A DNA stretch of 64,000 bases from Arenicella chitinivorans (GCF_014651515.1 NZ_BMXA01000007.1:111716-175715), one strand, 5' to 3'. Shown: positions 33,164 to 42,313, counted from the stretch's first letter. Notes: generated by a model not told the origin, from the letters alone. Made by a program: numbers and translations.

Positions 33164-33741
33164 TGGCTGCCGTTGCTTCAACTATGCGTGATCTGGGAAC
33201 GCCTGCCAGCGAATTTAGCTTGCCCGACGTCACAAATCGTAACCAGATCGTTAATTTATCCGACTTTGATGGACAGCCGCTGCTCGTCATGTTCATTTGC
33301 AATCATTGCCCGTACGTTTTGCACCTCATCGGACCGCTGGTGCAGCTTGCAAATCGGGCCCAGAAAGACGGTTTTGGTGTGGTGGCAATCAACGCGAACG
33401 ATATCGAGACCTATCCACAAGACGGGCCCGATTTAATGCAGAGCTTTGCGGCGCAGCATGGTTTTGATTTTCCGTATCTGTTTGATGCCACGCAAGCGGT
33501 AGCAAAGGCGTATCGTGCGGCGTGTACACCTGACTTTTTTGTCTATAGCCGACAACACCGGCTGCAATACCGCGGACAAATGGACGCCTCCAGACCGAGC
33601 AATAGTCACCCAATAGATGGACATGATCTGACCGCGGCGCTGGATGCAGTGCTTGCCGAGAAGCCAACCACTGAGCAGCAAATTCCAAGTATTGGTTGCA
33701 ATATCAAATGGCGGTCGGGGAATGAGCCGGATTACTTCTAA
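33163..33741 (+). CDS. Thioredoxin-like (peroxiredoxin-type) protein
   Basis: 192 residues. AhpC/TSA-like fold with the CNHCPY motif (residues about 46-51) in MFICNHCPYVLHL and a cis-Pro region ACTPDFFVYS. Cytoplasmic. The family sits close to the resA/PRX-like group; substrate is unknown. Coupled to the Nudix gene by a TAATG overlap. Confidence 0.85.
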   Translation: MAAVASTMRDLGTPASEFSLPDVTNRNQIVNLSDFDGQPLLVMFICNHCPYVLHLIGPLVQLANRAQKDGFGVVAINANDIETYPQDGPDLMQSFAAQHGFDFPYLFDATQAVAKAYRAACTPDFFVYSRQHRLQYRGQMDASRPSNSHPIDGHDLTAALDAVLAEKPTTEQQIPSIGCNIKWRSGNEPDYF

Positions 33742-33799
33742 CCATGACCGGATTGTCCGGTGACCGTGCAGTATGATTAAGTGAATAACGGAGACCCGC

Positions 33800-34258
33800 A
33801 TGGCAGAAAAAACACCACCCAGACTTCTTAACAGCTGGGCCTACCAAAAAGCCAAGCATGCGGTGAATGCGACCTTGGGCAGTCCGGCGAAGTTGTTAGA
33901 GCTGGTCTCCAATGCGCGGATTCTAAACGTATTAGGTAATAACGAGCGCTTTTCCGATATCGTTGAGCCAGTTAAAACTGCGTTTAGATTACTCAAGCGT
34001 TATGCGAAAGGCGACTATCGGGACATTTCCAAAGAAAGCTTGGCTTTACTGGCGACCTCGGTTATTTACTTTGTGATGCCAATCGACTTGATTCCTGACT
34101 TTCTGCTTGGGTTGGGATTTCTAGACGACATCAGTTTGTTGGCTTGGACGGTCAATGCGCTATCACAAGATCTGGATCGATTTACTGAATGGGAAAAGGC
34201 TCAGGCGGAAGAGTCAGACCCGGAGCCGTTGTTGTTGCCTGGGCCGGCCAAGGACTAA
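33800..34258 (+). CDS. YkvA-family (DUF1232) small membrane protein
   Basis: 152 residues with the DUF1232 core ALLATSVIYFVMPIDLIPDFLLGLGFLDDISLLAW (in two hydrophobic halves around the PIDLIPD string). Good ribosome-binding site GGAGACC before ATG 33800. Function unknown. Overlaps the convergent SDR stop by 4 bases. Confidence 0.88.
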   Translation: MAEKTPPRLLNSWAYQKAKHAVNATLGSPAKLLELVSNARILNVLGNNERFSDIVEPVKTAFRLLKRYAKGDYRDISKESLALLATSVIYFVMPIDLIPDFLLGLGFLDDISLLAWTVNALSQDLDRFTEWEKAQAEESDPEPLLLPGPAKD

Positions 34259-35091
34259 TTGGTTTCGCGCATCACCTTGTGCAGTATTCTATGGTACCCG
34301 TTTGGTGCAACGCGTTGGATTACGTCCATCATCTTGGCGTCCCTACCAATTAATAAGCGCCTTTTGTTGGTCAGAACTGCATCCAGAATTTGATTGGCAG
34401 CTGATGCCGCTGAGGTGCGAGCCAGTTTATCGAACCGTTTAACGTCGGATTCTCGTTCAGCATCGGTCTGGCTATCGAACTCTCCGCCGACGCGAGCGTT
34501 CCGCGCTATATCGGTTTTAACCCCGCCAGGATGGACGCTGGTGCAACTGACGGTGCTATTAGATAACTCAAGTTCCTGCCGTAATGCCTCAGTCATGCCG
34601 CGCACTGCAAATTTGCTGGCGTTATAGGCTGATTGCTCGGGCACGCCAATCAAGCCAAACAGGCTAGACAAATTGACGATATGGCCCCACCGCGCGCGCT
34701 CTAGAATTGGTAAAAATGCTTTTGTGCCGTATAGCACACCAAAAAAATTGATGCCCATGAGCCATTCGAACTCGTCGAGTGATGTGGTTTGCAAGGTACC
34801 AGATTTGAGTGCGACACCGGCATTGTTAATTACGAGATTAACTTGGCCGAAGTGTTCCTCCACCTGGTCTGCATGGTAAAACACCGCTTCGCGGTTCGAG
34901 ACATCCAGCGTCTGCGACAGTACCTCGGCGCCGAGTTGCTCAGCAATGGACTTTGTTTCGACCAACCCATCTTGGTCGATGTCAGAAATGGCGATTCGTG
35001 CACCGCGTCGAGCTAGCTCCAAGGCTAATTCACGCCCGATACCGCTGGCGGCACCGGTTACCACGGCAACACTCTGTTGAAACTTATTCAT
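34255..35091 (-). CDS. Short-chain dehydrogenase/reductase
   Basis: 278 residues, classic SDR: TGAASGIGRELALELARRGARIAI (NAD(P)-binding), NNAGVA, catalytic Ser in VNLSSLFG and YNASK. The C-terminus is basic and hydrophobic, as in SDRs acting on lipids or ketones. It overlaps the tetR stop by 8 bases on the same strand; across the intergenic region lie a monooxygenase and a PF10118 protein, so a shared lipid or ketone pathway is likely. Confidence 0.9.
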   Translation of the reverse strand: MNKFQQSVAVVTGAASGIGRELALELARRGARIAISDIDQDGLVETKSIAEQLGAEVLSQTLDVSNREAVFYHADQVEEHFGQVNLVINNAGVALKSGTLQTTSLDEFEWLMGINFFGVLYGTKAFLPILERARWGHIVNLSSLFGLIGVPEQSAYNASKFAVRGMTEALRQELELSNSTVSCTSVHPGGVKTDIARNARVGGEFDSQTDAERESDVKRFDKLARTSAASAANQILDAVLTNKRRLLIGRDAKMMDVIQRVAPNGYHRILHKVMRETN

Positions 35092-35731
35092 GACTATTCC
35101 TGTGATTGTTACTGCGGGTATTTAATTTTTCATCAGACAAATTCAATAAAATCTTGGCTAGCCAGCGTTTGAAATAGGCGCGATCGCCTTTGGATTCGTC
35201 GAGGTCGTAGCCGAGTGCCTCCTTCATTGCGGTCCCAGATACTACCTCGCCGACCAAGGCCAACGTGACCAACATGACCACGCGTTTGGAGTGCTCAATC
35301 TTGGCATCGGGATCCATCATTAGTCGAAACTTATGGGACAGTTCGACAATTCTTTCCATATTCGGTTTCAATGAACTTTTGGCGCCATCCAGGTGTAGCC
35401 AAACCGCAGCACGACCTTCGTCATCTGGGTATACCGTCTCAAGGATGTGTGTGATGGCAGCAACGCGGTCTTCAGGTGGTGCGGAAAGCGCGTCATCGAT
35501 GGCGTGTGTGATGCGTTCGGTAGCGCGATTACCGACGCGTTCTGCTAGCGCGTTGACCATGCCGTCACGTGAGCCAAAATGGTGAATGATATTCGGATGT
35601 GCCATGCCAGCGCGTTTTGCGACCGCACTAATGCGTAGTCCTGCTGCTCCAACGTCGACCAACATGGATTCCGCTGCATCCAGGATAGCCTCTTTCGCCG
35701 CTTCCGGTGAATCGTGAGTTTTTCTTGCCAT
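35084..35731 (-). CDS. TetR-family regulator
   Basis: 215 residues with an N-terminal helix-turn-helix (LRISAVAKRAGMAHPNIIHHFGSRDGMVNAL). The C-terminal ligand domain is helical and not assigned. Divergent from the PF10118 and monooxygenase genes; two inverted repeats lie between (35764-35779, 35805-35822), so it probably controls both sides. Confidence 0.9.
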   Translation of the reverse strand: MARKTHDSPEAAKEAILDAAESMLVDVGAAGLRISAVAKRAGMAHPNIIHHFGSRDGMVNALAERVGNRATERITHAIDDALSAPPEDRVAAITHILETVYPDDEGRAAVWLHLDGAKSSLKPNMERIVELSHKFRLMMDPDAKIEHSKRVVMLVTLALVGEVVSGTAMKEALGYDLDESKGDRAYFKRWLAKILLNLSDEKLNTRSNNHRNSHE

Positions 35732-35763
35732 AAAAAATTATTTGACCCGTTTGAAACCTGCTA

Positions 35764-35792
35764 TTGACAGAGCTGTCAACAGACTCTAAAGT
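35764..35792 (+). promoter_or_regulatory. Sigma-70 promoter overlapped by inverted repeat
   Basis: TTGACA (35764-35769), 17 bases, TAAAGT (35787-35792) is a well-spaced promoter pointing to the PF10118 gene. The -35 box is part of the inverted repeat TTGACAGAGCTGTCAA (35764-35779), 7-bp arms around AG, the size of a TetR operator. Confidence 0.6.
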
Positions 35793-35804
35793 AGTGAGCA
35801 TATA

Positions 35805-35822
35805 GTTTACAACCTTGTAAAC
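35805..35822. promoter_or_regulatory. Second palindrome, candidate TetR operator
   Basis: GTTTACAACCTTGTAAAC has perfect 8-bp arms around CC, just downstream of the predicted -10 box. It is a different sequence from the 35764-35779 repeat, so the two may serve different proteins or promoters. Confidence 0.55.
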
Positions 35823-35915
35823 ATGAATACCAGAACTAAGTCTGAAATCGACTCACTGAGATACTTCAGGCTGTGTTAACCGGTAGCGAAAACCTTACTC
35901 CACAGCAGGTGAGCC

Positions 35916-36779
35916 ATGAATGCAGGTACCAATCCACAAATAGTAGACACTCAATCGCATTCCAAACTGGTGATTGAACCACGAACGGTCCGATTTGAAT
36001 TTGATGATTTCGACTCACCATTTTTTTATCAAGGAAGTCCGCAAATCAGCGCACTTTGGGTGGCGATGTCGGCCAGTTTTCCGCCCGGAGAAACTGAATT
36101 CATCCATTCTGTTCGCTTGTTTAAAGATCAAGTAACAGACCCGAAATTGCAGCAGGAAATGAAAGAATTTGCCGCGCAGGAAGCGCACCATTCATTGCAG
36201 CATCGTAAAATCAATAAATTATTTGAGTCGCTCGGGTATCGAATAGAGCAGATAGAGCGCGTGTTCAAGGACGTGTTGATCAAGCGCGCCGATGAATGGA
36301 CTGCAGAACGCCGCTTGGCTCGAACCGTGGTGGCGGAACATGTCACAGCCGTGATGGCGCACTTTGCGCTAACCAACGCGGATTCGATGCAACATTTTCC
36401 GGCTTCGGTTCGAACATTGCTCCAATGGCATGCGATTGAAGAAATCGAGCATAAGTCGGTGGCGTTTGACGTGTATATGCATTGTGTCGGCGACATCAAA
36501 GCTTTACGCCGCGAATTCAGGTATTTTTGCTACTGGGAATTTCCATTCAAGATGACGATGGCAACCCGTTTTCTACTGCGTGAGATGGGCTACAAGTCCA
36601 CATGGCGAGACCGTAAGGTGCTGTGGCGATACCTGTTCGGCGAACAAGGGTTGATTAAGTCCGTGAAGCCGTTGTACACGATGTTTTTGGATAAGAACTT
36701 TCACCCTTGGCAGCATGACGATTCCAAGCTGGTCGAGCAGTGGAAGCAAGCTCTGGCACCGTATTTTGTAGCTCGATAA
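35916..36779 (+). CDS. PF10118-type metal-dependent hydrolase-like protein
   Basis: 287 residues, all-helical, with possible metal ligands in FAAQEAHHSLQH, VVAEHVTAVMAH and HAIEEIEHKSVAFDVY. These E-x-x-H patterns recall diiron four-helix proteins. The family is called metal-dependent hydrolase but its reaction is unproven. It is separated by 4 bases from the monooxygenase gene, with which it is commonly found, and lies under the TetR-type promoter region. Confidence 0.8.
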   Translation: MNAGTNPQIVDTQSHSKLVIEPRTVRFEFDDFDSPFFYQGSPQISALWVAMSASFPPGETEFIHSVRLFKDQVTDPKLQQEMKEFAAQEAHHSLQHRKINKLFESLGYRIEQIERVFKDVLIKRADEWTAERRLARTVVAEHVTAVMAHFALTNADSMQHFPASVRTLLQWHAIEEIEHKSVAFDVYMHCVGDIKALRREFRYFCYWEFPFKMTMATRFLLREMGYKSTWRDRKVLWRYLFGEQGLIKSVKPLYTMFLDKNFHPWQHDDSKLVEQWKQALAPYFVAR

Positions 36780-36783
36780 GCAA

Positions 36784-38202
36784 ATGGCTACGACGCATTT
36801 TGATGCCATTATAATTGGTGCTGGCATCTCGGGTATTAGCGCTGCTTACCACCTGCAGACCTACAACCCGGAAAAAACATACGCTGTACTGGAAAGGCGT
36901 GATTCCCTTGGTGGCACTTGGGATTTATTTAATTACCCAGGGATTCGGTCAGACTCTGATATGTACACGTTCGGATTCTCCTTCCGCCCTTGGGAGGACC
37001 AGTCTGCGATTGCTGAGAAAAGTAAAATACTGGACTACCTCAACGCCACGGTCGACGAGTTTGGAATTGATCAGCATATTCAGTACGGCCACCATATTGT
37101 ACAAGCCGCATGGAATACCGACCAAGCAAGGTGGACCTTGACTACTACCGACGGAAAACAGTTCAGCTGCCAGTTTCTGTACATGTGCGCGGGTTATTAC
37201 AGTTATGACGAAGCCTATTCACCTGATTTCCCTGGCGCGAAGGACTTCAAAGGCGACATTATTCATCCGCAATTCTGGCCTGAAGATTTCGATTACACCA
37301 ACCAGACGATGGTGGTGGTCGGCAGTGGTGCAACTGCTGTCACGTTAGTACCGTCGCTGGCGAAAAAAGCCAAGCATGTGACTATGTTACAACGATCACC
37401 AACGTATCTTGGTTCCAAGCCGGCAAAAGACCCTATCGCCAACCGGCTCGCAGCGTTGTTCGGGCGTTGGGCTGCGCGCTGGTGGTTTATTCTCAGCACC
37501 ATGTTTATCTATTGGATTTCTAAGACGTTTCCCAACTTTGTGAAACGCAAGATGTCGCATAACATTGAAGAAATTCTGGGTGACAAGTTCGACGCGAAGC
37601 ATTTTACACCGCGCTACAACCCTTGGGACCAGCGTGTTTGTCTGTGTCCGGACGCTGACTTCTTCGAGGCTATAAAGGCAGACAAGGCGAGCATTGAAAC
37701 CGATCACGTCGTTCGTTTTACAGAGCGCGGTATTCAACTTAAATCTGGCAAGGAAATCTTGGCAGATACGATTGTGACTGCCACCGGTTTGCAGATCCAG
37801 TTTCTCGGTGGGTTGAAATTTATTGTCGATGGTAAACCGTTGCATACCCGTGATTCCTACGTCTACAAAGGCATGATGTTGAGCGGCGTGCCGAACACGT
37901 TTCTGGCGGTCGGTTACACCAATGCGTCATGGACCTTGAAAGTGGACTTAACGCACCGTTATGCTTCACGCTTGATTAATTATATGAATGAGAACGGCCA
38001 TCGTATCTGTAACCCGCAGCCACAAGGGCCGTTGCATGACGCACCGTTGATGGATTTAAGTTCGGGGTACATTCAACGCGCTCTGGACGACCTGCCCAAA
38101 CAGGCGAGCACCAAACCGTGGCGTTTGAATCAGAATTTTATTCTCGACAACCTCGCCCTCCGATTCACGGCGGTCGATGACCAAGCCATGACCTTCAGCT
38201 GA
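36784..38202 (+). CDS. FAD-dependent Baeyer-Villiger-type monooxygenase
   Basis: 472 residues. FAD site IIGAGISGISAAYHLQ, the ERRDSLGGTWDLFNYPGIRSD segment with the GGTW-type string of class B monooxygenases, second Rossmann motif VVVGSGATAVTLVPSLA. The substrate is likely a ketone or sterol-like lipid given the SDR and TetR neighbours. It lies directly downstream of the PF10118 gene. Confidence 0.85.
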   Translation: MATTHFDAIIIGAGISGISAAYHLQTYNPEKTYAVLERRDSLGGTWDLFNYPGIRSDSDMYTFGFSFRPWEDQSAIAEKSKILDYLNATVDEFGIDQHIQYGHHIVQAAWNTDQARWTLTTTDGKQFSCQFLYMCAGYYSYDEAYSPDFPGAKDFKGDIIHPQFWPEDFDYTNQTMVVVGSGATAVTLVPSLAKKAKHVTMLQRSPTYLGSKPAKDPIANRLAALFGRWAARWWFILSTMFIYWISKTFPNFVKRKMSHNIEEILGDKFDAKHFTPRYNPWDQRVCLCPDADFFEAIKADKASIETDHVVRFTERGIQLKSGKEILADTIVTATGLQIQFLGGLKFIVDGKPLHTRDSYVYKGMMLSGVPNTFLAVGYTNASWTLKVDLTHRYASRLINYMNENGHRICNPQPQGPLHDAPLMDLSSGYIQRALDDLPKQASTKPWRLNQNFILDNLALRFTAVDDQAMTFS

Positions 38203-38257
38203 TACCGCTGCGTAAATACCCTTTTCTATCTACAAATGCTTGGGTTAGCATAAGGGC

Positions 38258-39412
38258 ATGATTCATTCCCTGTTTTTAATCTTCGTCGGCGCGGCGGTGT
38301 TTGGCACACTGGCTTTGGTGGCGCGCCAATCGTTGATTATCGGATACATCGTACTCGGGATGGTATTGGGCCCTTGGGGGCTTAAATGGGTGACTGACAC
38401 GGTTCTGATTCAAGACATTTCGAACATCGGCATCATTTTTTTGCTGTTCCTGCTCGGCTTGAACTTGAGCCCAAAAAAACTGTTGGTGTTGTTACGTCAA
38501 ACCATGATTGTGACGTTGTTGACCTCTGCGGTTTTTGCATCGGTCGGTTGGGCGTTTGCGACACTCGCCGGATTTAATACGGTAAACGCCATTATTATTG
38601 GCGTCGCGTGCATGTTCTCGAGCACTATTATCGGGTTGAAACTATTGCCGACGACGGTTCTTCATCATCGCCATACGGGAGAGGTCATTATCAGCGTGCT
38701 GTTGCTACAGGATATGATTGCCATCGTGGTGCTAATCGCTTTTCAAGCCGCGTCGTCCGAATTAAACACCATGGTTGAGTTGGCCAAGTTGGTGGTGTTG
38801 TTGCCCCTGCTCGTCTTGCTTGCGTGGGCTTTAAAGCGATGGATATTGCTCAAATTGCTGAGTAAGTACGATCGCATTCAGGAGTACGTATTTCTGTTGG
38901 CGTTAGCATGGTGTCTGGGTATTGCGCACTTGGCACACGCGATCGGTTTTTCACACGAAACCGGGGCGTTTATTGCTGGGATCACCGTGGCAACTAGCCC
39001 AATTGCGCTGTTTATTTCGGAAAGCCTAAAGCCGTTACGGGACTTCTTTTTAGTGATGTTTTTCTTTGCCTTAGGCGCAGGCTTGAACCTGTCGGCATTG
39101 GATCAAATTTGGCTGCCCGCAATTCTCTTGGGCGGTGCCATGCTGGTGGTCAAGCCAGTCATTTTTCGTTTTGCACTGCATCGAGTATCGGAAACCAGTA
39201 AGCTGGGTTGGGAAACCGGTTTTCGACTTGGTCAGATGAGCGAGTTTTCGTTGCTGATCGTATTCGTAGCCTTGCAAAGCGCGTTGATCGAGCCCGCTGC
39301 CGTGTATTTTGTGCAGCTTGCTACCTTAGTGACCTTCATCGGTTCCAGCTATTCTATTGTGTTGCGGTACCCAACCCCCGTCGCTGTATCAGAGAGGTTA
39401 AGGCGCGACTAA
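38258..39412 (+). CDS. CPA2-type cation:proton antiporter
   Basis: 384 residues with 11 to 13 hydrophobic segments and the KefB/KefC-like pattern (LLFLLGLNLSPKKLLVL, SSTIIGLKLLPTTVLHHRHTGEVIISVLLLQDMIAIVVL, HETGAFIAGITVATSP). No TrkA-N (RCK) domain follows, so it lacks the cytoplasmic regulator seen in KefC. It overlaps the next gene by one base (TAATG). Confidence 0.88.
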   Translation: MIHSLFLIFVGAAVFGTLALVARQSLIIGYIVLGMVLGPWGLKWVTDTVLIQDISNIGIIFLLFLLGLNLSPKKLLVLLRQTMIVTLLTSAVFASVGWAFATLAGFNTVNAIIIGVACMFSSTIIGLKLLPTTVLHHRHTGEVIISVLLLQDMIAIVVLIAFQAASSELNTMVELAKLVVLLPLLVLLAWALKRWILLKLLSKYDRIQEYVFLLALAWCLGIAHLAHAIGFSHETGAFIAGITVATSPIALFISESLKPLRDFFLVMFFFALGAGLNLSALDQIWLPAILLGGAMLVVKPVIFRFALHRVSETSKLGWETGFRLGQMSEFSLLIVFVALQSALIEPAAVYFVQLATLVTFIGSSYSIVLRYPTPVAVSERLRRD

Positions 39413-40278
39413 TGAGTCAGATTATTTTCGGCTGCGGTGACGTAGGCCGGCGTATCGCCCGAGCGTTGATAAATGATGGTGTCTCACGTGAGGCGCTGGT
39501 GGCTTACGTGCGTTCATCGGCCAGCGCCGAAGTCTGCTCGCGTCTCGGCGTCATGGCACTGCGTGTAGATTTAGATAAACTTCAGCGCGGATTGAGTCCC
39601 TGTCATGAAAGTCAGCTCTACTACACCGTCGCGCCACCTAAACACGGTACTCAGGATCTGCGTACCGAAGCGCTGCTAACCGCATTGACCAAGGATAAGA
39701 TTCGCCCGAGTAAGGTGGTGGTCATCAGCACCACGGGTGTATACGGTGATTGTGACGGTGACTGGGTGACGGAACAAACTCCGACTAATCCAAGTACTGA
39801 GCGTGGACAGAGACGGCTTGATATGGAGCAGCGTTGGTTAACCTGGGGCTACAAGCTGCGCGTACCGGTGGTAATCCTGCGTGTGCCTGGGATTTATGCC
39901 TACAGTCGCCTACCGCGTGAGCGCATAAAGGCTGGGATTCCGGTGGTCAAGCGTGATGAGTGTGGCTATACGAATCGAATACATGCCGATGATCTGGCAC
40001 GCGTGTGTGTTGCCGCAATGCAGCGTGGCGAACGCGGTGAAATTTACAATGTGACGGATGGTCGGCCAGGGTCAATTACTGAATATTTGCAGGCTGCAGC
40101 GCATGTCTTAGGACATGATCCACTACCCGAGATCACAATGCAGGAAGCTCAGCAGCAACTCAGCGACGGGATGTTGTCGTACCTGAGTGAGTCGCGGAAA
40201 ATCAGCAATCTGAAAATGTTGACGGACTTGGGTGTCGAGTTGACGTATCCGGATTTTATGCAGGGGATTAAATACTGA
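39412..40278 (+). CDS. NAD(P)-binding epimerase-like protein
   Basis: 288 residues from ATG 39412 (MSQIIFGCGDVGRRIARALI); the frame is open further upstream inside the antiporter gene, but the TAATG junction fits coupling. Rossmann loop GCGDVGRRIA, an STTGVYGDCDGDWVTE segment with the SDR-like Tyr, and RIHADDLARV. It resembles the YeeZ-type atypical SDR group. Substrate unknown. Confidence 0.8.
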   Translation: MSQIIFGCGDVGRRIARALINDGVSREALVAYVRSSASAEVCSRLGVMALRVDLDKLQRGLSPCHESQLYYTVAPPKHGTQDLRTEALLTALTKDKIRPSKVVVISTTGVYGDCDGDWVTEQTPTNPSTERGQRRLDMEQRWLTWGYKLRVPVVILRVPGIYAYSRLPRERIKAGIPVVKRDECGYTNRIHADDLARVCVAAMQRGERGEIYNVTDGRPGSITEYLQAAAHVLGHDPLPEITMQEAQQQLSDGMLSYLSESRKISNLKMLTDLGVELTYPDFMQGIKY

Positions 40279-40281
40279 CTA

Positions 40282-40342
40282 AACCGCGCTACCGATTAAG
40301 TGGCAGCGCGGTTCGCCATTGCTGGTGTGGGGGCCACCAGCA
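40282..40342. terminator. Two hairpins between convergent genes
   Basis: AACCGCGCTACC/GGCAGCGCGGTT (40282-40313; one unpaired base) and TGCTGGTG/CACCAGCA (40320-40342). Neither has a good T-run, so termination strength is uncertain, but they lie just where the epimerase gene and the convergent basic-protein gene meet. Confidence 0.5.
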
Positions 40343-40362
40343 TCCCAACCCCTGCTCAGGAT

Positions 40363-40758
40363 CTAGTTGCCGCAGTGAAAGTGATCTTTGTGCCGGTAAC
40401 AATCACGGTTGCGTAGATAGTAATCTGAGAAGCCGGCTGTCGGGCAACGCGGCGTGTAGCGGGAGCGGTAGTCCCGACGGCCGCCGCCGTAGTAGTATTG
40501 GTTTGAGTAGTAAGGATCGCGGTAATACTTGTCGTGGTAGTAGGATTGGCGATGGCGTTTGCGATAGTGACGTTTTTTGAGATGCCGGTCACCACGGTAT
40601 TGCTTGCGGTGGTGGCGATAGTGGTCGTCATGCACACCAATGCTTAAACCGGGTATGTCGATATGCACACTACCTTTGGCAGCGGCGGTACCGGGTACCA
40701 GCAATAGTAGGGCAATTAGACCAGCGCCAGCCATGGATAAGCGGGAAAAAGTCTTCAT
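40363..40758 (-). CDS. Secreted His/Arg/Tyr-rich small protein
   Basis: 131 residues. Signal peptide 1 to about 27 (MKTFSRLSMAGAGLIALLLL, ending TAAAKG). The mature chain is dominated by His, Arg, Tyr and Asp (HYRHHRKQYRGDRHLKKRHY, then YYYGGGRRDYR) with two to three Cys near the end (PRCPTAGF, NRDCYR, HFHCGN). A nucleic-acid, heme, metal or polyanion-binding envelope protein is plausible; no family is known to me. Good ribosome-binding site (AGGAGG) 8 bases before the ATG. Confidence 0.75.
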   Translation of the reverse strand: MKTFSRLSMAGAGLIALLLLVPGTAAAKGSVHIDIPGLSIGVHDDHYRHHRKQYRGDRHLKKRHYRKRHRQSYYHDKYYRDPYYSNQYYYGGGRRDYRSRYTPRCPTAGFSDYYLRNRDCYRHKDHFHCGN

Positions 40759-40825
40759 AGAAACCTCCTGATTGATTACGATAAAATCAATCTAAACGAA
40801 GTGAGCTGAACCATAACTGAACCAT

Positions 40826-41545
40826 ATGCAACTCCTGCAACGAGACTTTAAATCCATTGTGGTACTCACAGGCGCGGGCATTTCCGCTGAATCCGGTATA
40901 CGAACTTTTCGTGCCGCCGATGGCTTGTGGGAAGATCACCGTATCGAGGATGTGGCAACACCGGAAGGATTCGAGCGTGATCCCACCTTGGTGCACCGAT
41001 TTTATAATCAGCGACGCAGACCCATTTTGGACGGTGCCGTGGCACCGAACCCCGCTCACCACGCGTTAGCTAGGTTGGAAGCTGACTTTCATGGAGATTT
41101 CTTACTGGTTACCCAGAATATCGACAACCTGCATGAGCAGGCGCGATCACAGAATATTCGTCATATGCATGGCGAGATTCTCAAAATGCGGTGCAAAGCG
41201 ACCGATACGGTATTTACTTGTGATGACGATTTGAGTGAAGCCACTGAGTGCGCGTGCTGCGCGCAAGCAGGCAATCTGCGACCGCACATAGTCTGGTTCG
41301 GAGAGATGCCGTTATACATGGATGAGATATATAACGCGCTCGCTAACTGCGATCTATTTATTTCGATCGGGACGTCCGGCAATGTGTATCCAGCGGCCGG
41401 GTTTGTGCAAGCGGCGAATCAAGCGGGGGCATTGACCTTGGATCTAAATCTGGAGGCATCCCAGGTTGCCTCGCAGTTCGATCAAACGGTCTATGGTCAG
41501 GCTGGTGAGTTATTACCTGACTGGGTGTCACACTTTTTGCGTTGA
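40826..41545 (+). CDS. cobB: NAD-dependent protein deacylase (sirtuin, CobB type)
   Basis: 239 residues. GAGISAESGIRTFRAADGLW (NAD site), TQNIDNLHEQA, catalytic HMHGEI, zinc Cys positions around C-K, F-T-C-D, CACCAQAGN, and IVWFGEMP. Its close likeness to E. coli CobB (including ATPEGFERDP) points to a short-acyl deacylase. Single gene, with no strong ribosome-binding site. Confidence 0.93.
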   Translation: MQLLQRDFKSIVVLTGAGISAESGIRTFRAADGLWEDHRIEDVATPEGFERDPTLVHRFYNQRRRPILDGAVAPNPAHHALARLEADFHGDFLLVTQNIDNLHEQARSQNIRHMHGEILKMRCKATDTVFTCDDDLSEATECACCAQAGNLRPHIVWFGEMPLYMDEIYNALANCDLFISIGTSGNVYPAAGFVQAANQAGALTLDLNLEASQVASQFDQTVYGQAGELLPDWVSHFLR

Positions 41546-41632
41546 CAGACTGTCTGATTGGCACAATTCATGCTTGTAAAAAGGGGTATGGCGATGTGGG
41601 ATCGCCAACTATCATTTTAGAGGTAACAGAAA

Positions 41633-42274
41633 ATGAAAGCGAAATACTCGACTCTTGCAAACCAAGCGGCGGCAAATGCGGTGCGCATGTTTACGCACCG
41701 TGTCTTATTAGTTGAAAGTAATTTTGGTGCTAACCAACAAAATCAGATGGCGGAAAAATTACGCGATCAAAATTTTGAGTCTCTGGAGACTACGCACTCG
41801 AGTGAGGATTTACTACAAAAAGTCAAACTGATGTCACCGGATGTATTGATCTTGTCCTTGGTGTCTTTAGACGAATCGACGTTGCATCAGTTAGTCGAGA
41901 TAAATCACGCAAACCCTTTGCCAGTCGTGGTTTTCGCGACCAAGCACTCGCCAGAATTTATGCAGCCGGTCGTTGAAGCCGGGGTCAGTGCCTATGTGGT
42001 TGATGACGTAAAATCACATCGATTGCCGGTGATTATTGATTTGGCGATTTACCGTTTCAATCAAATGCAAAGCCTATGTAAAGCGCTCAAAGAAACTCAG
42101 ACTCGCCTATCAGATCGTAAATTAATCGAGCGCGCGAAAGGAATTTTGATGCAGCAAAAGAACCTGAATGAGAACGAAGCCTACTCGCAGATGCGACGCT
42201 CAGCGATGGATAACGGGCAAACTATGGTCGATCTCTCTAAGCGAATTATTGAAGTGACCAACATTTTGAAATGA
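41633..42274 (+). CDS. nasT: NasT-like ANTAR response regulator
   Basis: 213 residues. Residues about 20-135 form a receiver-like domain (HRVLLVESNF; Asp-70 in SPDVLILSL). Residues about 155-210 are an ANTAR RNA-binding domain (LSDRKLIERAKGILMQQKNLNENEAY). NasT proteins bind hairpins in the leader of nitrate-assimilation mRNA and prevent termination. The usual partner NasS (a nitrate sensor) is not encoded here unless it is elsewhere. ATG 41633 has AGAGGTAACAG upstream; an internal ATG at 41687 is the other option. A terminator follows the gene. Confidence 0.9.
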   Translation: MKAKYSTLANQAAANAVRMFTHRVLLVESNFGANQQNQMAEKLRDQNFESLETTHSSEDLLQKVKLMSPDVLILSLVSLDESTLHQLVEINHANPLPVVVFATKHSPEFMQPVVEAGVSAYVVDDVKSHRLPVIIDLAIYRFNQMQSLCKALKETQTRLSDRKLIERAKGILMQQKNLNENEAYSQMRRSAMDNGQTMVDLSKRIIEVTNILK

Positions 42275-42281
42275 CTCCAAT

Positions 42282-42313
42282 GAGTGCAAGCCTTCGTGTG
42301 CTTGCACTCTTTT
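42282..42313 (+). terminator. Rho-independent terminator after nasT
   Basis: GAGTGCAAGC and GCTTGCACTC form a perfect 10-bp stem with an 8-base loop, followed by TTTT. It separates nasT from the nitrate operon leader. Confidence 0.9.

Noticed and set aside
41633..42274. NasT as a phosphorylated classic response regulator
   Set aside because: No histidine kinase gene is near, and ANTAR NasT proteins are known to work through a sensor protein instead.
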